Notes under the pieces: model-generated
The model's input: only the letters and a program-made list of their open reading frames with translations
Told to the model about the DNA's origin: nothing
Databases searched by the model: none
Origin: Eisenbergiella tayi
GTDB lineage: Bacteria; Bacillota; Clostridia; Lachnospirales; Lachnospiraceae
DNA length: 64,000 nt
Direction: 5' to 3'
Assembly: GCF_001881565.1 (NCBI RefSeq)
Contig: NZ_MPDJ01000012.1
Location: forward strand, 90,107 to 154,106
Part shown: in pieces, positions 23,079 through 31,729 of the stretch
Position numbering within the stretch: position 1 is the stretch's first letter
Layout of the letters: each line of letters opens with the position of its first letter
Translations under genes and position numbers: made by a program

Positions 23079-24437
23079 ATGGAAAAAAGAAAATCTCAAA
23101 AATGGAGCATGCTGGAGGGAACTCCGGGAATTGCGCTGTTCCTCTTTGCTCTCCCTTTGATTTTAGGCAATCTGTTCCAGCAGTTTTATAATATGGTGGA
23201 TTCCATGATTGTGGGACAGTTTGTGGGAGAAAATGCTCTCGCGGCGGTGGGCGCTTCTTATGCGCTGACCAACGTGTTTGTTATGATTGCCATAGGAGGA
23301 GGAATGGGAGCTTCCGTAATAACGTCGCAGTACCTGGGCGCCGGTGATACGGAAAAAATGAAAACCTCGGTTTATACGGCTCTTCTGACCTTCCTGGCGG
23401 TTGGAAGCCTGCTGGGAATTTTCGGCTTCCTGATGAACCGGCAGATCCTGCTGTGGCTCCATACACCGGATAATATCATAGCGGCGGCAGGCACCTATCT
23501 GGGAATTTATTTTTTGGGAATGCCGTTTTTGTTTATGTATAATATTCTTTCTTCCATGTTCAACTCGTTGGGAGATTCCAGGACGCCTTTATTTCTGCTC
23601 ATTTTTTCTTCTGTGCTGAACGTGTTTCTGGATCTGTGGTTCGTACTGCAGTTCGGAATGGGTGTGGCAGGGGTGGCGATCGCCACGGTTATCGCCCAGG
23701 GGACGGCGGCAGTGATTTCGTTTTTGCTGCTTATGCATCGTCTGAACGGGTTTGAGACGGAAGAGGCAGTGCCCAAATATGATGTGGGAATTTTGAAATC
23801 CATGGTAAAAATAGCGCTTCCGTCTATTCTGCAGCAATCCATTGTTTCCATCGGGCTGCTGCTGGTACAGTCTGTGGTAAACGGATTCGGTTCTTCGGTT
23901 TTGGCAGGCTATGCGGCCAGTACAAGGATAGAATCCATTTGTATCGTGCCCATGATATCAACAGGAAACGCCATGTCTACCTTCACAGCCCAGAATATGG
24001 GGGCGGGCAGGCCGGAGCGTGTCCGCAGGGGATACCGGGCGGCATATGCGATTACCGGAGGCTTTGCACTGCTGATTGGACTGATTCTGTTTTTCTTTGA
24101 TAAGCAGATTATCGGAGCCTTTATGAACAGCCAGAGCGGCGGGACAGCATTTGCTACCGGAACGGGATATATATCCTTTATGAAATTTTTCTTTATCTTT
24201 ATCGGCCTGAAGGCGATTACGGACGGAGTCCTGCGGGGAGCGGGAGATGTGATGGTGTTTACACTGGCTAATCTGGCCAACCTGGCTGTCCGGGTTCTGG
24301 GCGCATTCCTTTTTGCGCCTGTAGTCGGGGTAGCGGCGGTATGGTATGCGGTACCGGCGGGATGGGCCATTAATTATATGATTTCTTTATGCAGATACCT
24401 TACCGGAAAATGGAGTAAAAAGAGTCTGGTGAACTAG
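23079..24437 (+). CDS. MATE-family efflux transporter
   Basis: A 452-residue membrane protein with about twelve hydrophobic segments in two MATE repeats. PLILGNLFQQFYNMVDSMIV and VGENALAAVGASYALT at the N-terminus, and FTAQNMGAGRPERVRRGYR in the second half, are hallmark sequences of the DinF/NorM-like multidrug and toxin extrusion family. The substrate cannot be told. A TACAAT -10-like element lies near 22974. It sits between thiD and thiamine pyrophosphokinase but nothing ties it to thiamine. A second MATE gene lies at 59858-61222. Confidence 0.94.
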   Translation: MEKRKSQKWSMLEGTPGIALFLFALPLILGNLFQQFYNMVDSMIVGQFVGENALAAVGASYALTNVFVMIAIGGGMGASVITSQYLGAGDTEKMKTSVYTALLTFLAVGSLLGIFGFLMNRQILLWLHTPDNIIAAAGTYLGIYFLGMPFLFMYNILSSMFNSLGDSRTPLFLLIFSSVLNVFLDLWFVLQFGMGVAGVAIATVIAQGTAAVISFLLLMHRLNGFETEEAVPKYDVGILKSMVKIALPSILQQSIVSIGLLLVQSVVNGFGSSVLAGYAASTRIESICIVPMISTGNAMSTFTAQNMGAGRPERVRRGYRAAYAITGGFALLIGLILFFFDKQIIGAFMNSQSGGTAFATGTGYISFMKFFFIFIGLKAITDGVLRGAGDVMVFTLANLANLAVRVLGAFLFAPVVGVAAVWYAVPAGWAINYMISLCRYLTGKWSKKSLVN

Positions 24438-24464
24438 CCGGATAACAAGAAAAGGAGAATAACT

Positions 24465-25112
24465 ATGGCAGGAAGATGTGTGATTATCGGTGCGGGGGAC
24501 CTGAGTGTTTCGGAGATCCCGCTTCATGAAGGCGATTATGTAATTGCAGCGGACGGCGGTTTTTCCTATTGCAGATATCTGGAGATAGAACCGGATTTGA
24601 TCCTGGGGGATTTTGACTCTGTGGATGAGCGCAATATGGAAGATATCATGGAAATGCGCGCCCGTTACCCGGAAAAGGTGAAGGTACTTCCTGTGGAGAA
24701 GGATGATACCGATATGCTGGCAGCTATTAAAGAAGGCCTGAATAAAGGCTTTGAGGAATTTGTCATCTATGGAGGCCAGGGAGGCCGGCTTGCCCATACC
24801 ATGGCCAATATACAGTGTCTTAATTACCTGAAGGAAAAAGGGGCGAAAGGATATCTGATGGACGGAAACGGCATGATTCTGGTGGCCAAAAATGAAACCG
24901 TGCGTTTTAAGAAGAACCTGGAAGGCTTCCTGTCTTTGTTTTCTCTGGGGGAAAAGGCGGAAGGGGTCACTATCGCCAACATGAAGTATCTTCTTGATAA
25001 GGCGGTTGTCACCAATGATTTCCCGATTGGGGTAAGCAATGAATTTATCGGAAAAGAAAGCAGTGTCACTGTGGAAAATGGCACGCTGCTGATTATGATA
25101 GACTGGAACTGA
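24465..25112 (+). CDS. Thiamine pyrophosphokinase
   Basis: A 215-residue enzyme that converts thiamine plus ATP to TPP. The N-terminal domain shows VIAADGGFSYCRYLEIEPDLILGDFDSVDE with PVEKDDTDMLAAI and YGGQGGRLAHTMANIQCL, the standard metal- and ATP-binding blocks (each part under family consensus), followed by a C-terminal beta-sandwich. It is separated from the thi operon by two genes, but completes the pathway if thiamine monophosphate is first dephosphorylated. A strong terminator follows. Confidence 0.95.
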   Translation: MAGRCVIIGAGDLSVSEIPLHEGDYVIAADGGFSYCRYLEIEPDLILGDFDSVDERNMEDIMEMRARYPEKVKVLPVEKDDTDMLAAIKEGLNKGFEEFVIYGGQGGRLAHTMANIQCLNYLKEKGAKGYLMDGNGMILVAKNETVRFKKNLEGFLSLFSLGEKAEGVTIANMKYLLDKAVVTNDFPIGVSNEFIGKESSVTVENGTLLIMIDWN

Positions 25113-25145
25113 ATGGAAACGGCAGAATTGTTATTTGATAAGCTT

Positions 25146-25178
25146 AAAAAAGCAGGAGAGAAAATCTTCTGCTTTTTT
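25146..25178 (+). terminator. Intrinsic terminator after thiamine pyrophosphokinase
   Basis: AAAAAAGCAGGAGA (25146-25159) pairs with TCTTCTGCTTTTTT (25165-25178), one G-T wobble, five-base loop and a T-rich end. Confidence 0.85.
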
Positions 25179-25261
25179 AAAACCTTTTTTCTCCCAAAAC
25201 AGTTATATAAGGTGCAACGGTTCCAAACGCTGCAATCAATAACACAAAAGGGGCCTCTTTC

Positions 25262-25786
25262 GTGGATAAAACAGGAAAAACCAAAGGAATACATAAAGGA
25301 AACAGTCTGCTGCCGGAAGAGGCGGCGGAAAAATATTATGACGACATCTACCGGTTCTGCTGCTATCAGACAGGCAGTACGGAGGATGCCTATGACTGCG
25401 CCCAGGAAACCTTCATCCGGTTTATCCGCTATACGGACAGTTACAGGGACAGAAATCTGAAGGGCTATCTGCTTACGATAGCCAGAAATGTCTGCCGTGA
25501 CTATTTTAAGCGGGCGGCCAGGGAACAGGAATTTATGAAGGGACAGCTGGCCAGGGCGGAGGAAGAAAGCAGGGAAGAACAGACAGACGAGTCACAATAC
25601 CAGGAGACACTGCTTTCAGCGCTTACGTCTTTGCCTGAAATGCAGAGGGAAGCCTTAATCCTGTATTATTATGATGAACTCAGCATACGGGAAATAGCCC
25701 GGATTACGGAAACAAATGCGGCAACGGTAAAGTCCAGGCTGCATCAGGGGAAGCTTAAGCTTAAGAAATATTTGGAGGAGGCCTGA
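25262..25786 (+). CDS. ECF-type RNA polymerase sigma factor
   Basis: A 174-residue sigma factor with region 2 (YYDDIYRFCCYQTGSTEDAY through GYLLTIARNVCRDYFKR) and region 4 (LPEMQREALILYYYDELSIR, AATVKSRLHQGKLKLKKYL). The start is taken as GTG 25262; no ATG is available ahead of region 2. It begins an operon with a membrane protein and ABC transporter genes, an arrangement typical of ECF factors that respond to envelope stress or peptide antibiotics. Its own promoter is not obvious. Confidence 0.9.
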   Translation: MDKTGKTKGIHKGNSLLPEEAAEKYYDDIYRFCCYQTGSTEDAYDCAQETFIRFIRYTDSYRDRNLKGYLLTIARNVCRDYFKRAAREQEFMKGQLARAEEESREEQTDESQYQETLLSALTSLPEMQREALILYYYDELSIREIARITETNAATVKSRLHQGKLKLKKYLEEA

Positions 25787-25789
25787 CAG

Positions 25790-26617
25790 ATGGGGAATAA
25801 GAAACTGAAACAGCAGACGAAACAGGAGTGGACCAGACAGGAGGGAAGACAGCTCTTCGGAGAAGGACCCGTGGCCGATCCTGTTCGAAAAGCCGCCGCA
25901 CTGCAGGCAATCCGTCTGGAAGCCGAGAGAAAGAAAGTGAGCTGCAGGCCTTCTCTGCCGGAGATTTTCCGGAATGAGCTGTCCTTAATATCCGTTAATT
26001 ACTGGTATCTGCAGGCTGTGCTGCTCTGTGTGGGAATATGGCTGTCCGGCAGGGCGGATAGCCTGTATGGTCCGGAAAGCCTGCTGACAGAGGCCGGAAT
26101 CAGTCCGGAGATGTTTTTGCTTCCTGTTTTGTCCGCCCTGCTGGCGCTGACAGGAATAACAGGCTTCGGAGAGCTTGCCAAATGTTTTTCCTGCCGCATG
26201 GCGGAACTGGAGCAGAGCTGTTATTTGAACCTTCGTCAGCTGATGATGGTGAGGATGGCGATTACCGGAGCGGTGAATCTTCTTTTTCTGGGCTGCTTTA
26301 TAGGAATATCCCAGGGCAGACTGCAGGCGGGGCTGATTCGGATAAGCCTTTATCTGATGACGCCGTATGTGTGCAATATGCTGCTGTTTTTTACTGCGTT
26401 TACCTTTATGCGTTCAGGAAGGAAACTTTTTCAGGTAAGCGTTCTTCTGGCAGCAGGCTTTCTGTCTTTTCTGCCGATGCTGTTTCCGGGACTGTATGGA
26501 AAAGCCGCTGTCGGACTGTGGGTGGCCGTTCTTCTGGGGGCCGCCGCACTCATGGCTGCGCAGATGCTATACCTGACTAAAGAATTGGATAGAGGAGAAA
26601 AAATATGCTGGAACTGA
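25790..26617 (+). CDS. Membrane protein in ECF sigma operon, possible anti-sigma factor
   Basis: A 275-residue protein: a charged, Gln/Lys-rich N-terminal ~75 residues presumed cytosolic, then about six hydrophobic segments (LQAVLLCVGIWLSG, MFLLPVLSALLALTGI, AVNLLFLGCF, CNMLLFFTAFTF, LLAAGFLSFLPMLF, VAVLLGAAALMAAQML). It starts three bases after the sigma gene and overlaps the ABC ATPase by 13 bases. Position and layout suggest an anti-sigma factor or a transporter accessory. No catalytic motif is visible. Confidence 0.7.
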   Translation: MGNKKLKQQTKQEWTRQEGRQLFGEGPVADPVRKAAALQAIRLEAERKKVSCRPSLPEIFRNELSLISVNYWYLQAVLLCVGIWLSGRADSLYGPESLLTEAGISPEMFLLPVLSALLALTGITGFGELAKCFSCRMAELEQSCYLNLRQLMMVRMAITGAVNLLFLGCFIGISQGRLQAGLIRISLYLMTPYVCNMLLFFTAFTFMRSGRKLFQVSVLLAAGFLSFLPMLFPGLYGKAAVGLWVAVLLGAAALMAAQMLYLTKELDRGEKICWN

Positions 26618-27477
26618 CATTAAACCAGGTGACAAAAAAATATAAAGATCTATGCGCGGTAGACCATGTGGAAGCTGTTTTCACCCATGGCGTATACGGG
26701 CTGCTGGGAGCTAATGGTGCGGGAAAAACAACGCTGCTCCGGCTTATGTGTGATATTCTGAGACCCGACGAGGGGGAAATCCTTCTGGATCGGAACCCGA
26801 TTAATCGGCTGGGAGCCTCATACCGGCGCTTTTTGGGTTATCTGCCGCAGGATTTCGGATTTTATCCCGATTTTACCGCAGAACGGTTTCTTTTATATAT
26901 GGCAGCGCTGAAGGCGCTCCCGTCATTGGAAGCGAAAAGAAAGACTGCGGAGCTGTTGGCCATGGTAGGGCTGGAGGACAGTAAAAATAAGAAAATCAAG
27001 ACTTTTTCAGGAGGAATGGTACGCCGTCTGGGAATCGCGCAGGCGATGCTGAATGATCCGGAAATCCTTATCCTGGATGAACCCACAGCAGGCCTGGATC
27101 CCAAGGAACGTATCCGCTTCCGGAATATTATCAGTTCTTTTTCCAAAGACAGAATTGTTATCCTCTCCACCCATATAGTATCCGATGTGGAATATATTGC
27201 GGATGAGATCCTCCTGATGAAAAAAGGCAGATTCCTGCAGCAGGGGAGTGTGGAAAATATTACGAAGCAGGTTCAGGGGCGGGTATGGGAGCTTGTGACG
27301 GATCATGCCGGCGCACAGCGGCTGAACGGGCTTTATGCGGTGAGCAACCTGAAAAATCAGGGAGATAAGGTAGCCATGCGCATCCTTGCGCAAGATTCTC
27401 CTGCACCCGGGGCGGTGTGTGTGGAACCTGTATTGGAGGATGTTTACCTGTATTATTTCAGGGAGGAGGCAGAATGA
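26605..27477 (+). CDS. ABC transporter ATP-binding protein (ABC-2 type)
   Basis: A 290-residue ATPase: Walker A LLGANGAGKTTLLRLM, Q-loop LPQDFGFYPD, signature FSGGMVRRLGIAQAM, Walker B ILILDEPTAGLDPKER and the switch histidine in ILSTHIVSDVE. The C-terminal ~80 residues resemble the accessory domain of bacitracin/lantibiotic-type exporters (DUF4162 region). It is coupled to the first permease by ATGA. It serves the two permeases that follow. Confidence 0.93.
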   Translation: MLELTLNQVTKKYKDLCAVDHVEAVFTHGVYGLLGANGAGKTTLLRLMCDILRPDEGEILLDRNPINRLGASYRRFLGYLPQDFGFYPDFTAERFLLYMAALKALPSLEAKRKTAELLAMVGLEDSKNKKIKTFSGGMVRRLGIAQAMLNDPEILILDEPTAGLDPKERIRFRNIISSFSKDRIVILSTHIVSDVEYIADEILLMKKGRFLQQGSVENITKQVQGRVWELVTDHAGAQRLNGLYAVSNLKNQGDKVAMRILAQDSPAPGAVCVEPVLEDVYLYYFREEAE

Positions 27478-28571
27478 TGCTGCTGCGCACAGAAATGGAA
27501 AAATTATGGAAACGGCCGGCCCTGTGGATTGGTTTTGCCGTTTCCCTGCTGGTAGGAGGTTTCCTTACCTGGTCCATGCTGCCGATGGTATATACCGGGG
27601 AGGGCACGATTTCAGGTCTGAAGGCAGCTGCATATAACCGGCGCCTTGCGGCTGAATATGAAGGGTATCTGACGGAGGAAAAGACGGAAGCCATTATCAG
27701 ACGTTTCGGTTTTGCCCGTTATGATGAGGAGGGAGGCTGTGTATACGGAAACTTCCTGAATCGCTTTGTTACGGAAAAAATGACGGATTACAGCGGGGAT
27801 AAAAGAAGAGCGGAGAGACTGATTCCCTTGTCGGCGAAAGACGGCTGGCTGGGAGCCTGTACCTATAAGGACCATATTTATTTTGCCTATACGGAAGGCT
27901 GGGATGAGCTGTGGGAGATTTTCATGGGATTAGCCGTGGTCTGGGGGATCACTCTGGTTGTTTTGCTGTCTCCTGTGTATTCTTCCGATAGAATGCTTCG
28001 GACGGCTCCGGTGATACGGGCGAGTGCGGAGGGAAGGCGCAAGATGGTAGTTGCCCGGCTCGCCGCCTCCTGGATTGTGGCTGCAGGCGGTTATTTACTT
28101 ATAGGGGGGCTTTTCTTTCTTATATGCGGATTGATATATGGCTTTGAAGGGCTTAAGGCAAATATGCTCTGTCTGGGCGCCATGCCTTATATATGGCCGG
28201 AATCGGTAACCGTGGGAGCTTTTTGGGCCGGAGCCTGTCTGCCCCGTGCCGTATTGGGTATCACAGTACTCGTGTTTTTCCTGTCCGGTATTTCCGCTTA
28301 TTGCGGCAGATCCTTAACTTCCGTGTGCCTTTCGGCCCTCCTGTTCGCTTTTCCTGTTATCAGAAAAATGCTGTGGATACGTACGTTCCTCACGCCTCTT
28401 TTTTCTTTATTGGTTAATGGAATGCCCTTTTATATGATGATACCTCTTTATGAAGATGGCAGGAAGGCATTTTGGATATTACAGGCAGTCGTGGCCATGC
28501 TTTTCTGTCTGGCGGGCTTATGGATGGTTTACAGCGGCTGGTGCCGAAACCGAAAGGAGTACGGAAAATGA
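27474..28571 (+). CDS. ABC-2 type permease subunit
   Basis: A 365-residue membrane protein with a first membrane helix (PALWIGFAVSLLVGGFLTWS), a ~120-residue extracytoplasmic region, then five or more helices (IFMGLAVVWGITLVVLLSPV onwards). ATG 27474 overlaps the ATPase stop and follows GGGAGGAGGC. It probably pairs with the next permease to form the membrane part of the exporter. Confidence 0.82.
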   Translation: MMLLRTEMEKLWKRPALWIGFAVSLLVGGFLTWSMLPMVYTGEGTISGLKAAAYNRRLAAEYEGYLTEEKTEAIIRRFGFARYDEEGGCVYGNFLNRFVTEKMTDYSGDKRRAERLIPLSAKDGWLGACTYKDHIYFAYTEGWDELWEIFMGLAVVWGITLVVLLSPVYSSDRMLRTAPVIRASAEGRRKMVVARLAASWIVAAGGYLLIGGLFFLICGLIYGFEGLKANMLCLGAMPYIWPESVTVGAFWAGACLPRAVLGITVLVFFLSGISAYCGRSLTSVCLSALLFAFPVIRKMLWIRTFLTPLFSLLVNGMPFYMMIPLYEDGRKAFWILQAVVAMLFCLAGLWMVYSGWCRNRKEYGK

Positions 28572-29380
28572 GATTATATCTGTTTGAACTGGAAAAGATA
28601 ATGAAAAAACCGCTGCATTTCGCCGCGGTTTCCGGATGCGCTGTATTTACGTTTGTTTTATGGTGGATGTATGCTGACCAGGCGGATTACAGCATGGGAG
28701 AGGGTGCGGCTGCCGCCTTGCTGCTCCTGGGAGTACACGGGCTGTTTGCGGCGCTGCTGGCCATGCTGTTTACCTCTCCTGTATTTGCCGAAGAATACAG
28801 CTGCAATATGGAAGGGCTGCTGTGGACATCCGTAAAAGGAAGAAAAGAAACAGCCTGGTGTAAGGCAGCGGCGGCGCTCACCATAGCGCTGGCGGTTTAT
28901 ATCAGTTTTCTTGCGGCGGATCTTATATTCGTCTGTTGTGTATGGGGAGCGGGAAACTGGTACGCTGGCCTGGGACAGCCGGCGGCAGCATGGCTGGATA
29001 CCACACTTACGGTAACGCTGGGAACGGCAACAGCAACGGCTGTCTTAACAGGAATCTGTTCCCTTCTTCTCATAGCGGGCGGAGCATACGGTATCTCTGC
29101 TTTTTCGGATACGCCGTTCAAAGCGGTGAGTATATTGGGAATCTCCTACTTCGCAGGAGGGATTCTGTTTGACTGGGGCGACAGGGCGGGGATACCGCTT
29201 GCCGCGAGAATTTTTTCCTTTAGTCCGGCGGTTCTGTCCGGTTTTCAGATGTATAAGAAGCCATGGGAGGAACAATGGTTTGCCGGAGGGTATATACCGC
29301 TTGTGCCTGTGGTGACAGCGGCGGCATGTATCATACTGTTTACCCTGGGCTTGCGCAGGTTCGGCAGAGGCTTAGTCTGA
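28568..29380 (+). CDS. ABC-2 type permease subunit
   Basis: A 270-residue membrane protein with about six helices, beginning MRLYLFELEKIMKKPLHF, a typical ABC-2 permease start. ATG 28568 overlaps the preceding stop (ATGA) and follows AAAGGAG. It closes the sigma/membrane protein/ABC operon and converges on yitT-like with only 19 bases between stops and no clear terminator. Confidence 0.82.
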   Translation: MRLYLFELEKIMKKPLHFAAVSGCAVFTFVLWWMYADQADYSMGEGAAAALLLLGVHGLFAALLAMLFTSPVFAEEYSCNMEGLLWTSVKGRKETAWCKAAAALTIALAVYISFLAADLIFVCCVWGAGNWYAGLGQPAAAWLDTTLTVTLGTATATAVLTGICSLLLIAGGAYGISAFSDTPFKAVSILGISYFAGGILFDWGDRAGIPLAARIFSFSPAVLSGFQMYKKPWEEQWFAGGYIPLVPVVTAAACIILFTLGLRRFGRGLV

Positions 29381-29399
29381 AAGTTCCATCTTGCAGGGC

Positions 29400-30110
29400 T
29401 TATTCCGAATCCTCCGGCCCGGGCAGGGGCTGTTTCCCGGCGGCGAGGCATGAAAGCTTCTTTTTCCATGCCTCTATGCTGAAGTCCTGGATAAAGTCAA
29501 TGAGCAGAGAGGAAATGGTTACGGTAACGAAGGAATAAGCAATCCTGCCAAGCGGTATATAAGTCAGGGAGAGAATGAGCACCGTTATGTCGGTTGCCAG
29601 ATAGGCCCGGGCTATTTTACAGTGTGTGAGTTTGGCGATAACCATTGCCAGGGCATCATCCCCTCCGCTGGAGGCCTTCTGCCTGACCACAAGACCCACG
29701 CCGATTCCTACGAAACAGGCTCCGGCAACGGCGGCCAGAAGCGGGCGTGAGGTCAGGTCGGGAAGAAGAAAGGGCAGGCTTTCCCACAGCTTCAGGAAGC
29801 CGGCAAGGCATAGTGTTGCGGCGATGGAGCGGATGAGAAATTCTCTGCCCAGATACCGGAAGCCAAAAAGATAGCATAGGGCGTCCAGCAGAGGAGACAG
29901 CAGGGCGGCAGGTATGGCAAACCAGTAGTTGAGCAGCAGAATCATGCCAAGGACGCCGCCTTCTGTTATGTGGACGCGTTTATGGATATTCACCATGCCG
30001 AAGGCCAGAATTGCGGTTCCGGCCAGAATGGATAAAACAGTTTTCAGAGGGAAAATATCCTTTAGGGTTTTAAGGGTTTTCCTGTAATTCTTTTGTAAAA
30101 GTGTGCGCAA
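29400..30110 (-). CDS. YitT-family membrane protein
   Basis: A 236-residue protein with five to six membrane helices followed by a cytosolic domain; ITEGGVLGMILLLNYWF and SSGGDDALAMVIAK are YitT (DUF161) landmarks. The function of the family is unclear. The start is probably TTG 30110, seven bases after GAGG (30118-30121). The frame runs on upstream to an ATG at 30308, but that part lies in a repeated palindrome (30167-30646) and encodes a Pro/Arg-rich, non-family sequence, so it is excluded. The family usually has a C-terminal DUF2179 domain, which is missing here. Confidence 0.8.
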   Translation of the reverse strand: MRTLLQKNYRKTLKTLKDIFPLKTVLSILAGTAILAFGMVNIHKRVHITEGGVLGMILLLNYWFAIPAALLSPLLDALCYLFGFRYLGREFLIRSIAATLCLAGFLKLWESLPFLLPDLTSRPLLAAVAGACFVGIGVGLVVRQKASSGGDDALAMVIAKLTHCKIARAYLATDITVLILSLTYIPLGRIAYSFVTVTISSLLIDFIQDFSIEAWKKKLSCLAAGKQPLPGPEDSE

Positions 30111-30166
30111 AGTAAAACCTCGTTTCTGTCTTTTATTTTTTGCGGGTCTTGAGTGGGGGGATATGA

Positions 30167-30646
30167 GTGCAGATAAAAAAAGTGAGTGCCGCCGTCCGTG
30201 TCCCGGATGCCCTCCGATGCGGCCCGGCTTCCTCACGGCCCTTATCCCCGGTACGAGCCGCCGCCCTGCAAGGTTCCTTATAGGGGACGCTTCCGCTCGG
30301 ATAATCACGCAGCGGTACTAGAGTGTGTTTGAAAATTCATTCCCGCAATCTGCACGCTCCACTTTGCGTGGAATATGTTCCAAATTCAATCAACGTAGCC
30401 CGCTACGCCTCATGAATTTGGAACATATTCCCCACAAACTGTAACGCACATCTTGCAGAAAGCAATTTTCAAACACGCTCTAAGGCTGCAAAATACGCAG
30501 CCTAAGGACCGGCGAGCTTATAACGCCCCTGAGAGGAATCCTTGCAGGGCGGCGGCTCGTACCGGGGATAAGGGCCGTGAGGAAGCCGGGCCGCATCGGA
30601 GGGCATCCGGGACACGGACGGCGGCACTCACTTTTTTTATCTGTAC
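30167..30646. repeat. Large nested inverted repeat, 103-bp perfect arms
   Basis: Left arm 30170-30272 and right arm 30541-30643 are perfect reverse complements over 103 bp (106 with one mismatch). The inner flanks continue as an imperfect match (CAAGGTTCC/GGAATCCTTG). Inside is a second palindromic element (30321-30480). The whole 480-bp block could fold into one cruciform or hairpin. It holds no credible gene. Confidence 0.95.
30321..30480. mobile_element. MITE-like palindromic insertion flanked by TA
   Basis: Terminal inverted repeats GAGTGTGTTTGAAAATT (30321-30337) and AATTTTCAAACACGCTC (30464-30480) match at 16 of 17. An inner perfect 19-bp repeat (GGAATATGTTCCAAATTCA, 30370-30388 and 30413-30431) and a central hairpin CGTAGC-CC-GCTACG (30394-30407) follow. 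TA flanks both ends, as expected for IS630/mariner-type target duplication. There is no transposase, so it would move in trans. Confidence 0.6.
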
Positions 30647-30774
30647 CCGGTACGTAATTTTTGGGTGCAAAAAGATTATAAACTCTGGTATAATACTAAG
30701 GTCAATTATTTTTTGTATTTTTATACATGAATGCTTTAATAACTCATTTTAAAAGAGAAGACGGGAGTGGTAAC

Positions 30775-31629
30775 ATGAAGGATTATTATACCATCAGTGA
30801 GATTTCAAAATTGTATGGAATCGGAACGGATTCTCTTCGTTATTATGAAGAGATTGGAGCTCTTGAGCCGAAGCGGGGAAAGAATAACTATCGTTTGTAT
30901 CGTCTGAAGGATATCTGCCGGTTAAATACGATTCGGGATTTGCTTCAGCTGGGCTTTTCTATGAAACAGGTAAGGGCATATCTTGATGATATGAATCTGG
31001 AAAATACCCTCCGTATGCTGGAGGATGAAAAGAAAACTATCCGGGAGCAGCAGGAACAGTTGAGGCTTGTGGAAAAATCCATAGAGAGAAGAATGGCGCA
31101 CATTCAGAAATACAGGGAAACAGAAGAAAACTCTTATCGTCTGATATCTTGTTCCGACAGATATTGTCTGCGGCTGGATGAGGATATAACGAGGGATGAA
31201 GAGGTTGATTTCGCCATAAAAAGGCTGCAGAAAAGGCATGAAGACAAAATACGCAGTATAGGGGATCAGAATTTCGGAGCCAGTCTTTCTCCTGAGGATG
31301 TGAGAAATGGTGTTTATAATCTGTTTCATTCCGTGTTTTTTATTCTTCGGGATGGGGAGTGTGGGGAAGGGAAAGTGCAATTGGGAGAGGGTGTTTCTCA
31401 GGAAGGGTATGATTTCCTTTTGCCGGAAGGGACCTATTTGAGCACCTTTTATCGGGGGGAATACCGACAGTCGCCGCAGCGGGCGCTGGCGCTGCTGGAA
31501 GAAGCCTCCCGCAGAGGATTAGAGATAACGGGGGATATTCTGGAGCTGTATCCGGTTGATAACCGATACACAATGAAAACGGAGGAATTTGTCACCGAAC
31601 TGCAGATACGGGTGAAAGAACGGAATTAG
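30775..31629 (+). CDS. MerR-family transcriptional regulator
   Basis: A 284-residue MerR protein: N-terminal winged helix (YYTISEISKLYGIGTDSLRY with YYEEIGALEPKRG), a coiled-coil dimer helix (residues ~80-125) and a C-terminal effector domain resembling the GyrI-like/multidrug sensors. ATG 30775 with GGGAG seven bases upstream is preferred over ATG 30727. A TATAAT at 30689-30694 is a candidate -10. It converges on the ABC exporter pair, whose promoter region (35634-35668) has an unusually long spacer, so it is a candidate regulator of those genes. Confidence 0.92.
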   Translation: MKDYYTISEISKLYGIGTDSLRYYEEIGALEPKRGKNNYRLYRLKDICRLNTIRDLLQLGFSMKQVRAYLDDMNLENTLRMLEDEKKTIREQQEQLRLVEKSIERRMAHIQKYRETEENSYRLISCSDRYCLRLDEDITRDEEVDFAIKRLQKRHEDKIRSIGDQNFGASLSPEDVRNGVYNLFHSVFFILRDGECGEGKVQLGEGVSQEGYDFLLPEGTYLSTFYRGEYRQSPQRALALLEEASRRGLEITGDILELYPVDNRYTMKTEEFVTELQIRVKERN

Positions 31630-31649
31630 AACGGAATCAGAAAAGAATG

Positions 31650-31696
31650 AAAAAGCAGCCTTCGGTCGGATAAAATGACAGAAGGCCGCTTTTTTT
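31650..31696. terminator. Bidirectional terminator between merR and exporter genes
   Basis: AAAAAGCAGCCTTC (31650-31663) pairs with GAAGGCCGCTTTTT (31681-31694) with one mismatch, T-run after it and A-run before it, so it can serve both converging transcripts. Confidence 0.8.
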
Positions 31697-31729
31697 GTGT
31701 GCCCGGCGGGCACATGTTATGTTTTCCTG

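Noticed and set aside
25113..25460. A 115-codon frame starting at ATG 25113 after thiamine pyrophosphokinase
   Set aside because: It runs through a strong terminator and overlaps the sigma-factor gene in another frame; no family resemblance.
30111..30308. N-terminal extension of the YitT-family protein to an ATG at 30308
   Set aside because: This stretch lies within the large palindrome, encodes a Pro/Arg-rich sequence unlike the family, and has no ribosome site; TTG 30110 with GAGG upstream fits better.
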